Shown here piece by piece: positions 11,017 through 23,112 of a DNA stretch of 64,000 nt. The notes under the pieces are model-generated. The model made no database searches. It was given only the letters and a program-made list of their open reading frames with translations, and had not been told where the DNA came from. The translations under genes were made by a program, and so were the position numbers. This stretch comes from Drechslerella dactyloides. Taxonomy: Eukaryota > Ascomycota > Orbiliomycetes > Orbiliales > Orbiliaceae. Every line of letters begins with the position of its first letter. Within the stretch, counting starts at the first letter, position 1. The DNA is taken from contig JAGTWJ010000001.1 of the NCBI GenBank assembly GCA_020064725.1, positions 3,720,001 through 3,784,000 of the forward strand, written 5' to 3'.

Positions 11017-12145
11017 ATGTCCTCACCAAATCCACATTCCAATAATACACTGTCTCCACAAAGCACCATGCAAACTGCACGCCCAAGGGTCGACATCCCA
11101 TTGAGCGATGAGGTGGTTCTTATCCCTTGCATACCCGTAGCTCGTGTTGCATGTTGCATCGATGTACCTACGGTAATAACAAGCTTAGTAAGGCTAACGT
11201 CCCGAGCTACATTATAGGGTATCTTTCAACTCCTCATTCTCACAGGAAACTGGGCAACCAAGTCCATGTGGTGGGAGTCCGTCGCTGAGGAGCTTTTGGT
11301 TCGCGGGTTGGCTACTCGGATCAACTGCGAGTCGAATGCTCGTGCGTGCCTCGAGCAGTGCTTGCAGGTATGCCTCTTCTCCTTCTCGTTGCTTGTCCTC
11401 ACCTACCAATTTACATCCTCCCGCAAGATCATCGAGAGGTGTCTGGATGTATCCAGAACTTGCCACAACGGCTCGATCGTATATGGATAGAGGATGGGGT
11501 ATCGACTAACTGATTAGCATATAGCGCAATCCTAATTTCGAGAAGACTCTCATGGGAGCCGGCATCGCTCGTATGCTGACTACAGTCAAAGGCGGAGGCG
11601 AGCCCGCCGTCCGACGCCCCCACCTAGATCAGAAACTATGGACGATGAAGCAAAAGGGTCAGATGAAATACGAAGGCCTGATCGGACCAACTATTCTCCG
11701 AAGGAAAGGTCTGGCTCAGCACGGACCTTTGTCCGATGAATCACCGTTGATTGAGGAAAAGTCCTTGCCCTTTATAAAGCACACTGATTCTGCCAAAACC
11801 ACGCCTCAGATCAAAAAGATCGACTGGGCCAAAACCACACCTCCCGTTGAAGGAAAGTCTCTCGCCAAAGGCGCGCCCTTGAATGAAAACAAGGCGAAGT
11901 GGCCCTTGATTGAGAACAAGCTCGTCGCCATGGAACAACATGCACCAGGTGCTAGTACTTCGGTTGATACTGTACCCTCCGATGAAAACATCTCTTCAGT
12001 CAATAGCACATTCATGGAGGAAGACGCGTTCATGAGTGGAGATACATCCAGAGGTGAAAATCTCGGAAGGGCCGTAGTCTTGGTAGAGACGAACGACAAT
12101 CCGTTCTTTTCGTTTCGGGGTGGGGATGAAGATTCAGATCTTTAG
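11017..12145 (+). CDS. Hypothetical protein with imperfect internal repeats
   Basis: The product is not recognised. Exons are 11017-11172, 11218-11367, 11428-11478 and 11525-12145, giving 325 residues. The introns are only 45, 60 and 46 bases. The third has a clear branch site (ACTAAC) and the frame closes only with this splicing. The N-terminal half is Cys-containing and probably folded (NWATKSMWWESVAEELLVRG, then CLEQCLQ and a second CLDVSRTC helix). The C-terminal half is low complexity and built of degenerate 13-16 residue units. Each unit pairs a Lys-rich stretch with a conserved proline: SPLIEEKSLPF, TPPVEGKSLAK, APLNENKAK, WPLIENKL. The last 60 residues are acidic and Ser/Thr-rich. No signal peptide is seen. 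Confidence 0.6.
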
Positions 12146-12441
12146 CGCCACAATTCTCTGCGGATTGAGACGTGGCGTTCTCGGAACCCTTTCAAGAGGC
12201 GGTCTTTTTCTCAATTGACGATTTGGTAAGGAGGGATTTGCACGACTAATATCATCGCATTCTGAATTGCTACTGCAATACCCGAAATGCAACAAAGGTT
12301 TTCTATTTTCTTTCAGCTGTGATAAAAAGAGGTCACTGAGAATCAATATTATCTGAAAAACACTAAAAGAAACGCTCTGATTTTGTACCTACTGTTAAGA
12401 GTGATATCATATACTTCATGAGCAGGCGAGATCACCGCCTC
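12146..12441. terminator. Convergent 3' region
   Basis: The 296 bases lie between two convergent genes and should contain both polyadenylation sites. The sequence is AT-rich, but no single signal can be assigned. Confidence 0.3.
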
Positions 12442-13786
12442 TTAGAGCAACTCTTCCATACGTCTGACATCAGGCCCAACAGAGCTCCTTGCGGAAATAA
12501 CGCCATCCAGTGGATCGTCAGTAGTCTCCAGCTTCCCGAACCCGCCGTCCACAGTCCCTAGTTTATCATACCCAACCTGCATGCATTTCGCTGTAGCCAC
12601 ATTGACTGCTATCCTTGCAGCCTTAACTGCGTCGTAGCGCTTGTATCCCATCGCGTAGATTGCAGCACCGATAAACGTATCACCAGCCCCTGTCGTTTCA
12701 ACAATCTCTGTAGCTGGCACGCTCGGTGCGGGGATATGTAGCACTTCCGCATCTTTCCTGAACCCAAACACGTACGCCCCTGCCGCTCCGACTGTCATGA
12801 GCGCCACTGCCCCTCTCTTCGCGCCCGCTTTGAAGCAGCTAGCAAAGGTCTGAGCCAGCTGGGCCTTTTCTGCACTCTTCCATGACCTCTTTGTCACGTC
12901 TTCAAGATACTCTCGCGCGTACCCCTCTGCCACGAATAGAACATCCGCCATTCTCGCTAACCGGTCGAGCCCTGGGCGGCCGAACATTTCGAGCTCGACG
13001 GAGATAGCGCATGGCGTTACTTTGTACTCCGGACGACTTATAAAGTCGTCTATTACGCCTTCTGCAGTGAAACATTCGCGGCCTTCGAAGTGGAGCCAGG
13101 ACGGGAAGAAGTCGGATTGCCCACTCCACACATGCAAGAGCATCTCGTCGTATGCATGGGTTTCAAATAAAGCGGACTTGGGTAAGAAGTGTGTGAATAA
13201 GAGCGTCTTCACCTCAGGCGAACGTAATGGTCGAATGCTAAGTTCGTATACCATTGTCAGCTTTGCATCCGGACCGCACGATGTAATATGCGAGAATTGA
13301 GCGTTATCTCATACAGCTGGTGCGAGATGATGGTTCGAGAGCCTGTGCTCTGTGACTCAAAGATATATGCAGTCGGTGTCACTTCGTTCTCGCCCTCACG
13401 GACTTCGTACAGCACGGTGATGCCCTTAGCCTCCAAGGCAGCTATCAGCGGTCTATCGTCTGAGCCCGCGTTGTCAGCGTGGTATTCTGACTCAGCATAT
13501 CGATATCTTCGTGGATCTGGATGTTCGACTGGACGCACCGCCATATCCCCTCCGGTCCTCCTACGACAGTCGCGTAGAGCAGCTGCGTGCCCGGCGCGAC
13601 GACCTGCGACAAGACCGAAAGCGTGTTCGAGACATTGCCACCGACGCGAACTTGCTCGGAGACGGCGGACTGTTTGGCGTCTTCCGCGGGGAAGCTAGGC
13701 ACTTTGATTATGATGTCACGGTAGAGGGCGCCGAGGGCGAGCAGCGAGAAGCCAGAGCTTTCGTTGGAGGCTCGATTCGAATCCAT
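12442..13786 (-). CDS. pfkB-family sugar kinase (ketohexokinase-like)
   Basis: This is a ribokinase/pfkB-fold kinase most like ketohexokinase and related fungal carbohydrate kinases. It should phosphorylate a small sugar or related substrate with ATP in the cytosol. The model has exons 13786-13539, 13452-13315, 13237-13213 and 13143-12442, giving 370 residues. Near the N-terminus RVGGNVSNTL is the family's GGN substrate-binding motif. TAYIFESQSTGSRTI matches the ketohexokinase (S/N)xGxRTI region, and WLHFEGR follows. The C-terminal ATP and anion-hole motif TTGAGDTF supplies the catalytic Asp. Intron 3 (13212-13144, 69 bases) has a length divisible by three and no stop, so it could be retained as 23 residues. 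Removing it brings the RTI-to-EGR spacing close to that of animal ketohexokinase. Introns 2 and 3 are the least certain. Confidence 0.75.
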
Positions 13787-13962
13787 TGCTATAGACCCAT
13801 GGTAGCTAAGACCGCGATGCCGTCTACCTGTTGATGGCTGATATGGTACTTTGGATGGCGAGAAATTGGCTAAGGTTCAGTTACCTAATGCGAGACAACT
13901 TTATAATTTAGCGACTGCCGAATTTACGGTTGTGACACCTTTCAATCCCACCGACGTCGACA
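13787..13962. promoter_or_regulatory. Bidirectional promoter, pfkB kinase / MTQ2
   Basis: Only 208 bases separate the divergent start codons at 13786 and 13995, so both genes must share this control region. No TATA box is evident. The segment just before MTQ2 contains the short upstream ORF described separately. Confidence 0.6.
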
Positions 13963-13998
13963 ATGCCGTCGCGATATCTTCATAGCCGTCCACGATGA
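13963..13998 (+). promoter_or_regulatory. Upstream ORF overlapping the MTQ2 start (ATGA)
   Basis: An 11-codon ORF opens with ATG at 13963-13965 and ends with TGA at 13996-13998. Its TGA overlaps the MTQ2 start as ATGA (13995-13998). Ribosomes scanning from the 5' end would meet this ATG first. MTQ2 would then depend on leaky scanning or on termination-coupled reinitiation. Whether the transcript includes 13963 is not known. Confidence 0.45.
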
Positions 13999-14795
13999 CC
14001 TCTTCCCAACCGGCGGATACACCGCTCAAGTTACCCACGCCGTCCACCTCTCACATCACCTCGCAGGCCGTCTACCCGCCCTCCGAAGACTCCTACCTGC
14101 TCCTTGACGCCTTCTCCCTTCCGTCCGAGGTCGCTTTCATAGCTTCCCGCTTCCCAGCAGCAACCCCGTCGCCGCTACTCGTCGAAATCGGCACCGGGTC
14201 CGGTATCGTCTCTGCCTTCCTGGCGGCTCATGCCTCGTCGCTCTTCTCCCGCACCGACATCGTCTCTCTGGGTTTAGACGTCAGCTTCACCGCCAACAAT
14301 GTCACGTCCACTACCGTCTCGAATGCCTGTGCGGAGCACACTTCAACAGCTGGCACCTTCCTTGATGTCGCAACATCCGACTTGACGTCTTGCCTACGGC
14401 AGGGTATTGTCGACATCCTGGTATTCAACCCGCCGTATGTGCCCACGGCTGAATCACCATCCCTCACGCCGCTACGTGGCGCCACACAAAAGGTGGTGGT
14501 CAACCCACGGAACCAAGACGACTACGCGATGGAAGAATACCTTCTCTCTTTGACCTACGCAGGGGGCGAGAAGGGCATGCAGACGACAGACCGGCTGTTG
14601 GATAATCTGCATGAGGTTTTGAGTGACCGAGGCGTGCTGTACCTGTTGCTGTGCGCGGGAAACAGGCCGCCAGAGGTTGTAGAACGAGTAGAAGGGCTGG
14701 GACGGGGTTGGCGGATGGAGCAGGTGATTGAACGACGGGCTGGATGGGAGATTCTGAGCATTTGGAGGATCTACCGAGACGCTCGGACACCATAG
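13995..14795 (+). CDS. MTQ2: eRF1 glutamine methyltransferase catalytic subunit MTQ2 (HemK2/N6AMT1 type)
   Basis: This is the class I methyltransferase that, with the Trm112 partner, methylates the Gln of the GGQ motif in translation release factor eRF1. It is a single uninterrupted ORF of 266 residues, slightly longer than the usual 210-230 because of a Ser/Thr/Pro-rich N-terminus. YPPSEDSYLLLDA (residues 27-39) is the conserved substrate-pocket segment of this subfamily. EIGTGSG (64-70) binds S-adenosylmethionine. FNPPYVP (144-150) is the catalytic NPPY motif shared by glutamine and adenine N-methyltransferases. EEYLLSLTYAGGEKGMQTTDRLL, in two shorter conserved parts, follows as in MTQ2 orthologues. 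The gene is divergent from the pfkB kinase, and an upstream ORF ends inside its start codon. Confidence 0.92.
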   Translation: MTSSQPADTPLKLPTPSTSHITSQAVYPPSEDSYLLLDAFSLPSEVAFIASRFPAATPSPLLVEIGTGSGIVSAFLAAHASSLFSRTDIVSLGLDVSFTANNVTSTTVSNACAEHTSTAGTFLDVATSDLTSCLRQGIVDILVFNPPYVPTAESPSLTPLRGATQKVVVNPRNQDDYAMEEYLLSLTYAGGEKGMQTTDRLLDNLHEVLSDRGVLYLLLCAGNRPPEVVERVEGLGRGWRMEQVIERRAGWEILSIWRIYRDARTP

Positions 14796-17700
14796 GATTC
14801 ACATTGACATATACCCGGGCTTATCTGCCAAATACTTCTTGCGCATCGAAGCAAGCCCATCTATCCTTGTATATATGTATTTGCTTTAGATGGCACCTTG
14901 ATAGAACGCAGAGGCAGAGTCTGCATGGAAGGCAAATATTTTGTAGATGTAGCCCTGCAGCCTGCCAGCACTCTTAAGGGTCCAGGCCAGTCGCGAGTTC
15001 CAAGTTATACCTCAAGTGGACCATACGTACTAATATATTCGTGAGTATAGTCGCGTGCGAAAGCAAGAAAACTAGTCTTCAAGGGCAAACGAGGCCAAAT
15101 ACATGCATGGAGAGAGCTGGCAAGAAGATCTTAGGAGAACTTGGCCATGCGATCGAAATATACTTTTCACGGATAAATGCTGATCCGGCTTCCACGGCAT
15201 TAAGCTATATGGGTCGCGTCGAAGGGAAATATGTAGATCCTGATTGCCCCTAGCTGAAGCGTATATTCTACCACGCAAATTTATAGAAGCCCCGGCCTCA
15301 TAAATTAATCGGATGAAGAGTATACTGTTGCTCAATTGAGGTCTTGGGTCTTCTGCGGCCGGTCCGATTCTCGGAAACACTTCAAACTACCGACTCTCAT
15401 ATTACATGTCCTCATAGTGGCGAACCTAGTCGCGCGTGGCTATCTACAATAAGTCATATCACGCCATATCAATCCTAGATTTTGCGATTAGCATAATTGA
15501 AGCTCCTGTAAATGGTAAAGTAAGAGATAGACAAAGTCATGAGACGTGAAGGACAGCGGTGGCCATGCAGACGCAGGCTAGCCGGAGACGAGATCCGCAT
15601 CCAAATCAGGACTTATGATAGTACTTATAAACTTTGAATACGCGTGTGTGGTGCGGCAAAAGCGTTCACGACGAGGATGAGGCACCTCGACGATCTCGTT
15701 AGCGCAAACGACGATCGAAGACTGCAGGCCAGAGAGGAATATTAAAAGGGGGAAACTCCGATATTGGGATCACAAAGACTCATCGGAATATTCAGGCCCT
15801 GTCGATATCGCAGTCTTATGACAGGACTGGCCTCACGCCTCCTGTGTATTTAGCAAGTTATGCCACGTTGCCTAGAACGGTAATATAATCTGATATAAAA
15901 TGCAATATACGGAGTGCATGAACCTCGTATTCGCCGCGAGAGGCCGTTAGCCAGATATGAAGTATCAGGTTGTGGCTGCTCTTTGCCGGCCCATTGATCC
16001 GAATTCGAGAGTTCTTGATAGCATCTGACAATCAGTGCTCGGTACTTGCATGCACACGGAATTACCCCATTCTGCCCACGCTGAATCTCCGAGTTCTCCT
16101 AGCTGAGGACAGGGCTTATGGAAGTCAAAAACGCCACTTGTGCCTTGAGAAATCGCCAAGCGTGTTGAGACAGCGCTTAGAACGCTCCGATCTGAGTTTC
16201 CGGGATTTCGCAATCTTCGCCTAGACAATGCGATTGAGCCTTAAGTCACATGGCAGGAGACATGCCCGGACGGTGCCTGACTAGAAAGTTCGTGCTCGCC
16301 TTAAGTCCCGAGGTTACCGTTAGGTTCTGGTGGCAAAATTTCGGCCACAAAGCGATCTCTAGCGATCGGAGGCCATCGTAGCGTCGAGAAAGCGAACCAG
16401 GCTTTCGCCTTCTGGGCTACTCCGAACCCGACAACTTCCAGAAGCCGGACGAGAGGCCTGCACGCCAGGGGAAGCGAAATACCCGATATGGCAGCTACGA
16501 GGGTGGCACGAAAACTGTCCTTCTGCTGTCATGCTGACCGTAGCATCTTGGAAAGCGATAATTCTTGCTGTATGCATGCCGCCAGCATGCATGAGAAAAT
16601 CCTAGCCCCTGCCACATTCTCGAAAAATCAGGAGAAGTGAAAGTGGGTACTCGAGGAAGACGCTACGGTCGGTGAGATATATTCCGAGATATCGAAACTG
16701 GTATGCATTGGTGGATTTGCTGGGTAAAATGACCGGATAATTTTCGTGCTAGAGATTGGTTCCTCGGTGCATCTTTTGATGCACCCTTTCGAACTCGCAA
16801 ATCCAAAATTGACGTGGGAGCATAGGAAACGACCAGTCGTCCTGACAGGAGTGGCTCCGTGAGAACCTTTTGGCGAATTTATCCACGTTCGAACCCAACA
16901 GGCAGGATTCGGCTAGATGGCACCTAGAATGCTGTCTATCGGCTTCATTTATAATTATCAGCTTACTATTCTTGTCACAAAAACGATGTGGTGGAGGTGT
17001 GCACCCACAATATCCGAATTCCAAGGGTGAGCGCCGCCGCCGTTGCATTGGGAGACAGCCTGCATGCTCAGCTGTCGGGGTCCTGGACGGCTTTACAACT
17101 CCATTCCATGTCCATCCACCAAGCCATGCAGCCAGATAAATCGCGGAACCGAAGCACAAATCAGCAAGCATAGGCAGAATAGTAAGGAAGGTCCCCCGTT
17201 ACTGAATTAATCCGAGGCTGCATGAGAATTAATCCGTTGGGTGTGTTGCAGGCTTTTCTGAATGGCTGGCTGACGTAGGCGAGCAACTTTTCCGAGTCGA
17301 TCCTGAAAGAGTCAAAATGTCATGAGGCCGGCATGGCGTCAAGTGTCGGGCAGGTTCACCTGCGAGGCGGGGCATCTATGAGCCGCTGCATTTGTGATAA
17401 TAGATATTGAGGTTGTAGCATCAATACCTAGGTAAGTAGGTAGGAAGCATGCATCGGATATTGGATTGAAAGAGAGGTTCGGCGCTTCGACACCCGCGAA
17501 AGCTCTCGGCCGTGCGTGATTCTCGGGGCGCGTTTCAATGTCACAAACAACGTCAATTGGATCCCATTCTGGATCTAGAGGATATTCCGAGCGCGAATTT
17601 TGCGCTAGCGTTCATGTCAATACTTATGCCGTGAAACATGGCGGCCGGGATAGGTAATATTGACCAATTGGCATGTGATATAGACTCCGACGAGCTGTCG

Positions 17701-20700
17701 TCTCGAGGTCAAAGTCAAGCCGGGCACAGTTTCGGGGCAGGTCAACAGGGCTGACGAGCGACATTCGGGGTCTAGCGCTCCGGATCTCGTGTGCTCTCCG
17801 TGATGACCCGAGCCGCGACAAACTTTGATATCGGTTTGCTAGTCTCGGGGACAGTTTTGCGCCATTTTGGCAGTCGCTAAAGGTAGACCCCGTGTTCACA
17901 GCCTGGCGAAGAACCGTTAGTGCTGTGGAGCCTTTCCCTGCCGTGTCGCAGTATCAACTTGGAAACTAGAGAATGCATCCAATCCTCAAGAAAGAAAGCT
18001 CCGGAGTAGGCGTTGGAGACTTTGCGGGCGAAGAAATAATACGCACTTGACCTACAGGCAGGCCAATTGGTCGTCCACTAAGATCTCCCAGATAACATGG
18101 TGTCATCGCGATATCGGTGCACGTCGGAATTCCTTCTAATTCGAGGCTAGCATCGCCTGAGAAATACGGCTCTTGAGTTCGGCGCAGAGGGATGTTAACA
18201 GCTCAGTATATTTCAGACCGTTATTTGTTGGGAACACTGCTGACGATAGCAGCTCATCAAAACATTGCATTGCATTCAATCCTAGGATCCAGGTTGCTTG
18301 CTACCCAGGCGTGCATGCAGAGAAGCTGTGAGCTCAAATTCCACAGCGCTATGGTTGGATATTCGGCTGGTGGACCCTTTCTCGGTTGAATCTTAAGGTT
18401 TCACCGCTGGCATCTTCGCTTGTTGATATATATCATCATGCATGCGAATGCATACTTATACTCGAAATTCTATTCGCTTCGAACGAGGACACGAGCTGAT
18501 CGACTCTGTTCTACTCGCGGGCTACTGAGTAGACGCACTTCGCCTGGCACCACTAGTGCACTTTTTATATATTCGACTAGCTGCATGAACCCACATCGAA
18601 TCCGGCGCATTGGTGCAACTCTATCGCTCGTATTCTGAGTTCAAGCCCAGATGAGGGGCTATCCAGGGTATTGTCGATTAACATATTGGAAGACTCGAAG
18701 AAATGTGTGCGTACGTGTCCGGAGGACTCGTTATTGGAGTTCAGTATTCAGCGGCCCAAGCGCTTCAAGGCTGGCTTGATTAACGCTTGAGCAAATTGTC
18801 TTGAACATATGGAGGCCTGATGATGAGCTTTGCTGCCTTGGATGGAAAATTCACCACACACGCTGACAGATATCATGATAAATATCTCGAATGTTGATCG
18901 TCAAGCTAGAACTCCAGCGCTAGCGTAGGAGTCAGATCAAAGACAATTGGTTTCCTTTTACCTGGCTTATGCATGCTGCAAGTAGACTTTTGTCAACCAG
19001 TGGGAATTTATCGAGTGGAGCAAAGGACGTTGGATTTAAATTTCGTGGTGGTCAAGATGCATATCGCGTGGGAGGGGTCGTCAATCCTTTGGAGTTTGTC
19101 GTGAGGGGCAAGATTGTTCGTCATAACCCCCGCAACAAAAAAAAGTAAGGCAAGTCCCTTGCTGTACCTCGCTGGTATCTTTTGGCCGACCACCGAGAAT
19201 ATGATTCGGCACCGATGATTGTGGTAATCAATCCGAAGTTGGCTGTGGCTTTACCGTGGTCCGATTAATTGATTTTCTTCGATTCCGGGGACGTTATCAC
19301 CACCCTTCAGGGATTCCGGTCAATTAGATCTATGAGGGACAGGACGATTAGCTAATTCATCGTCAATTTGGCCAGGGCAGCAATAAATGTTTAGCAAAGA
19401 TACCTTGAAGATACCTAAACACGCGTCCGCAGACGTGCCTAGCTTATCGATAAAGACGTGCCACTTAGAATTCTGGAGGGGCTGATGTCTGCTTTGGCCT
19501 GCAGAACTAGGACCAAAATAGCCGTCGCGGCCAGAGAGCATGCCGTTGTTGCAGGTTCAGCAAATGGTTGAGCTCTTTTCTTGTGTCGGATTGGTCACTT
19601 TTTGCGAGTAGCTCTAACTGCGTGGGACATCGTGCAGAGTAAGCCTGTCGACTGTTCTTTCGCATATATCCAGAATACCCAAAACAATGTTGCTGTTCAA
19701 TGCAAGCTCGGCTGCTGTGGGATGGACCAATCGACAGTATTTTCTTATCGTGCTGCTGCGGAGATCGTCTTCGCATTAGAATCGGAAATGAGTAACGGAA
19801 AACGGAACTGACACGACTCAGAGCCTGGATGTGAGAGGCAGCCGACCGCAGATTAACTTCATGCTGTAATATTGTAATTGTTGCATCTGTTGGTGCCAGA
19901 TTCCGAACCAAAGCTTGATTACTTCCAGCGTGAGGCAAAACACACTGGTATCGAGCGTCCAAGATGTTCCAGCCTCGCAAGGATTGTCGTTTGAAACAAG
20001 CACGCCCTGGAAGAAAGAAGCTCGCCTTTTTGACAGGAGTTTCTTGAAGGCCGTGAAATTATTCCAGAACGGTCACGTCAGTTTGTATGTATCATTTTAT
20101 CCGAGAGGAAATTGAGAGGGGACAGCCGTCAAGACCGAGCCGGACCCTTGTCGACATCACGACAGAGTGCCGTTTTTGTGGCTAGTTTGATGTTCTGCAG
20201 CATTCACCCATGTCGGGAACATGTCAGTACTTGTACTCCGTCGTTATCGGACCATTCCTTCTTACCGATAATTCGTACTGGCTGAGATCTTGAAAGATAT
20301 ACGAGTTTAGTTCGGCCTAAGCTCTTGGTAGACGCCATTGATTATCAATGGATGAGCGAGCTCAGGAGACCTATAATTCGGCCTCAATACTCGTCCCGCC
20401 TTAGGATTTTTCGCGGTTTAGTTCTCGGGCTAACGAGGGCCGAAGGCAAACTCCTGGAGCGTTTGTAGCGCGAGCCGACAACTTGATGTGAAGTAGGCTA
20501 CGGTACCGGCGCAAACGTGCGCTCATGCATGCAGGCAGGCAAAGTTTGACCACGGACCGCCGCAGAGTCGGTCGGGTCGTGTTATCAAGCCGTCAGTCAT
20601 GGTGACATCTACCTTATAAACGACTGAGTAAACGTGGGAACGAGGTACTCTCTGGATGGAACCCTCGAAAGGGACAAAGAAGAATAGAACAGGAAATGGA

Positions 20701-21698
20701 ACGAGGAGAAAAAGAAAAAGCGAAGGGGAAGATGCTGGTCGGACGGGGGGCCGGCCTTACCCTTGTTCAATAGCGCCCCGCCTTGTATAGACTGCAGCTA
20801 GTGTCCCCACCTCGCGCAGTAGGTTCAAGCTTGTGATTTCCGTCGTCTCATCACGGTTTTTTCCATTCATCCTGATAAGACCCAGTCTGCTTGAAATTCA
20901 TTTGGCACAGCTCGCGATGACTGCTCGAGATAGACGGCAAATTCGTACGCAAGTGGCCCAATCTCGACAGGGCGAGGAGATATGGATGTATGTACGCCCT
21001 CAGGTCCGAGCTAGCTGCTTTACGGCAGGCTAGCGTCAGTCCGCCGGGCGAAACGTTCATGTACCTTCCGTGTTCTAATTGGCATAGCATTGCGACTCGG
21101 ACTTCCTTTCTTCTGCAGCGGGACAGCGGATATAAAGTCGGTGATGTCTTCCTGTCCAAACTCTAGCACCCTCCATTTTCCTCTCTTCCATTCTAGTCGA
21201 ATTGACAGAGGATTCTTCTTCTGTTACCAAACCTCTTAGCAATCTTGTCTAAATCTCGTCATTGATAAGACCACAAGGTTGAATCGATCCAGCAAGCTCG
21301 GATACTTACTCGAATTCGTATCGACTTGACCTCCTCCAGAGCCCCGCAGAAGCATCACCAGCAGAAGCAGATACATCCCAAGACCAAGTCATCTGTCTGT
21401 ACACCTCCCAAGGGCGTCGGCATTGTCTTGAGTTCTGAAGCTGGCTTGACGCAGCATTGTTGTCCTGTGACCTTCCTCTTTCTGTTTCTCAACGTCGGCT
21501 TCCCCAGATTTTGCAGTCGCTCCGTCCTCGCGACTTTCCTTGGTTTGAGCTGTCAAATTAGCAAAAAAGCAAAGTCAGTCAAGCTAGCAAATTAGAAGCT
21601 GGTGTCGAAAACAACGTCTGCAATCCCTGGGAAGTGCAAACCTGCGATTGGTATCCTGTGCTGTTCAGGCGCCTAGAGCAAAACACCCAGCTGGTTGA
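14796..21698. other. Gene-poor region of about 7 kb
   Basis: No ORF here shows a recognisable domain, a start with coherent exons, or the composition of the confirmed genes. The longest open stretches (minus 16749-17171 and 19507-19980) look like chance ORFs. Several short ATATAT runs and GCATGC-type palindromes are scattered through it. A TATAAAG at 21131-21137 followed by a C/T-rich leader-like tract lies near the right end. It may be a distal promoter for the inositol monophosphatase gene or a non-coding transcript. I see no retrotransposon protein motif here, although decayed repeats cannot be excluded. Confidence 0.4.
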
Positions 21699-21705
21699 TA
21701 TAAAA
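21699..21705 (+). promoter_or_regulatory. TATA box of the inositol monophosphatase gene
   Basis: TATAAAA, 330 bases upstream of the ATG at 22029, is followed by a C/T-rich leader. The frame is open upstream of 22029 but has no ATG before it, so the leader is probably untranslated. Confidence 0.5.
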
Positions 21706-22028
21706 GCCGGAGCCAGAACCGCCTGGGCCACAACTCGAACTCGAGCCACCACCACGCAATAGGCATATATATTAAGATCTCTTTGGGCCTGCTGCGTCCT
21801 GTCCTCTCCACCTCATCCTCCTATTCCACCTCCCGCCAGTTACCGTCGATTGTCCTCCTTCACTCCTTCACCAACCTGTCGAACAGTCGTCAAGCGTGCC
21901 TTCATCATCTTCCCAGGCCCCGTCCCACGATAAAATCCAGCCTGTACCATATCACGAGAGTCCCAGCTTGTGTTGGGACCGTCACCACCGCCAAAATTCC
22001 TTCCCAACAGTCTCACATTGTCGACGAG

Positions 22029-23112
22029 ATGACGTTAGCGGAGCACCAGCAGATTCATGACTTTCTCGTTGAGCTGGCTCTTAGAGCAGGCCAGATGATG
22101 CTGGACGCCAATCCATCAGCTGCTACCTCTGGTTCGAAGAAGAACTGTAAGTTCTGCCCGATATGATTCTTCACAGCTTCGTTCGTACAGGTACTAATAC
22201 GGGGTATCTGAATAATAGCCGTCGATCTGGTTACGGATACCGACAAGTCGATTGAAAAGATGGTCCTCACAAACCTGAAATACAAGTATCCCAACTACGA
22301 TCTGCTCGGTGAAGAGTCCTACATTCCCGGCCGCAAATTGAGCGACGTCCCGACCTTCATCTGTGATCCAATCGACGGCACAATTAATTTCGTCCACGGT
22401 GTCCCTGTATGTAACACTCCTGATTCCTGCGGATTCTGCAAGGAGAAACAGGAAAAGCTAACCGACTACGCCCAACAGAACGTCTGCATTTCTCTCGCCT
22501 TGGTCATCAACAAGATACCAGTTATCGGTGTCGTTTACAATCCGTTCCAGAACCGCCTTTTCACTGCCATCAAGGGCAAGGGTGCCTATCTTAACCGCAC
22601 CGAACGTTTGCCTCTTCGTGACCGCAACGAGCCATTGCCTGGCCTCAACAAGGCCCTTGTCGCAATTGAATGGGGTTCTGAGCGGAAGGGCAACAATTGG
22701 GATGTCCGAACCAAAACCATGGTCAAGCTGGCGAGTCAAGGTGGTTCCATGTGTCATAGCGTCCGCTGTCAGGGCAGTGCGGCGTTGGACATGTGTGGTG
22801 TTGCTGCTGGATTTTTGGACATCTTTTGGGTATGTGCTTGCAACCGAATCTCCTGTGGATTATTCCTGTAACAGTGATGCTAACGTTATGTCTCAGGAGG
22901 GAGGCTGCTGGGCCTGGGATGTGGCCGCTGGCTGGTGCATCCTGACAGAGGCTGGAGGCATCGTGGCAGATGCCAACCCCGGTAACTGGAAGCCTTCCGT
23001 CGAGGGCCGACGATACCTCGCGGTCCGCTCGGCGCCACCAGGGGACCAGATTGCCGTTGTCGAGGAGCTCTGGGACACCATGGAAGGCCGCTTCGAGTTC
23101 CCCGGCTTTTAA
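22029..23112 (+). CDS. Inositol-1-monophosphatase family protein
   Basis: This is a lithium-sensitive type, magnesium-dependent phosphatase that releases inositol from inositol monophosphate. The related fungal QutG family has a similar fold, so the exact substrate is open. Exons are 22029-22146, 22219-22406, 22479-22829 and 22897-23112, giving 290 residues, which is close to the usual 270-330. The metal-binding motifs are all present in order: LLGEES (supplies a metal-ligand Glu), DPIDGTINFVHG (the DPxDGTxN active-site loop, split from NVCISLAL by intron 2), and WDVAAGWCILTEAGG (the WDxAAG motif with the third metal-binding Asp). The intron after FVHGVP falls at a codon boundary. No signal peptide is seen, so the protein is likely cytosolic. 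Confidence 0.9.

Noticed and set aside
16749..17171. 140-codon minus-strand ORF in the gene-poor region
   Set aside because: No domain, no intron signals and unlike the confirmed genes in composition; a chance ORF.
21783..22166. In-frame N-terminal extension of the inositol monophosphatase
   Set aside because: The frame is open, but the extension begins with a TTG. The first ATG in frame is 22029, so the upstream part is taken as leader.
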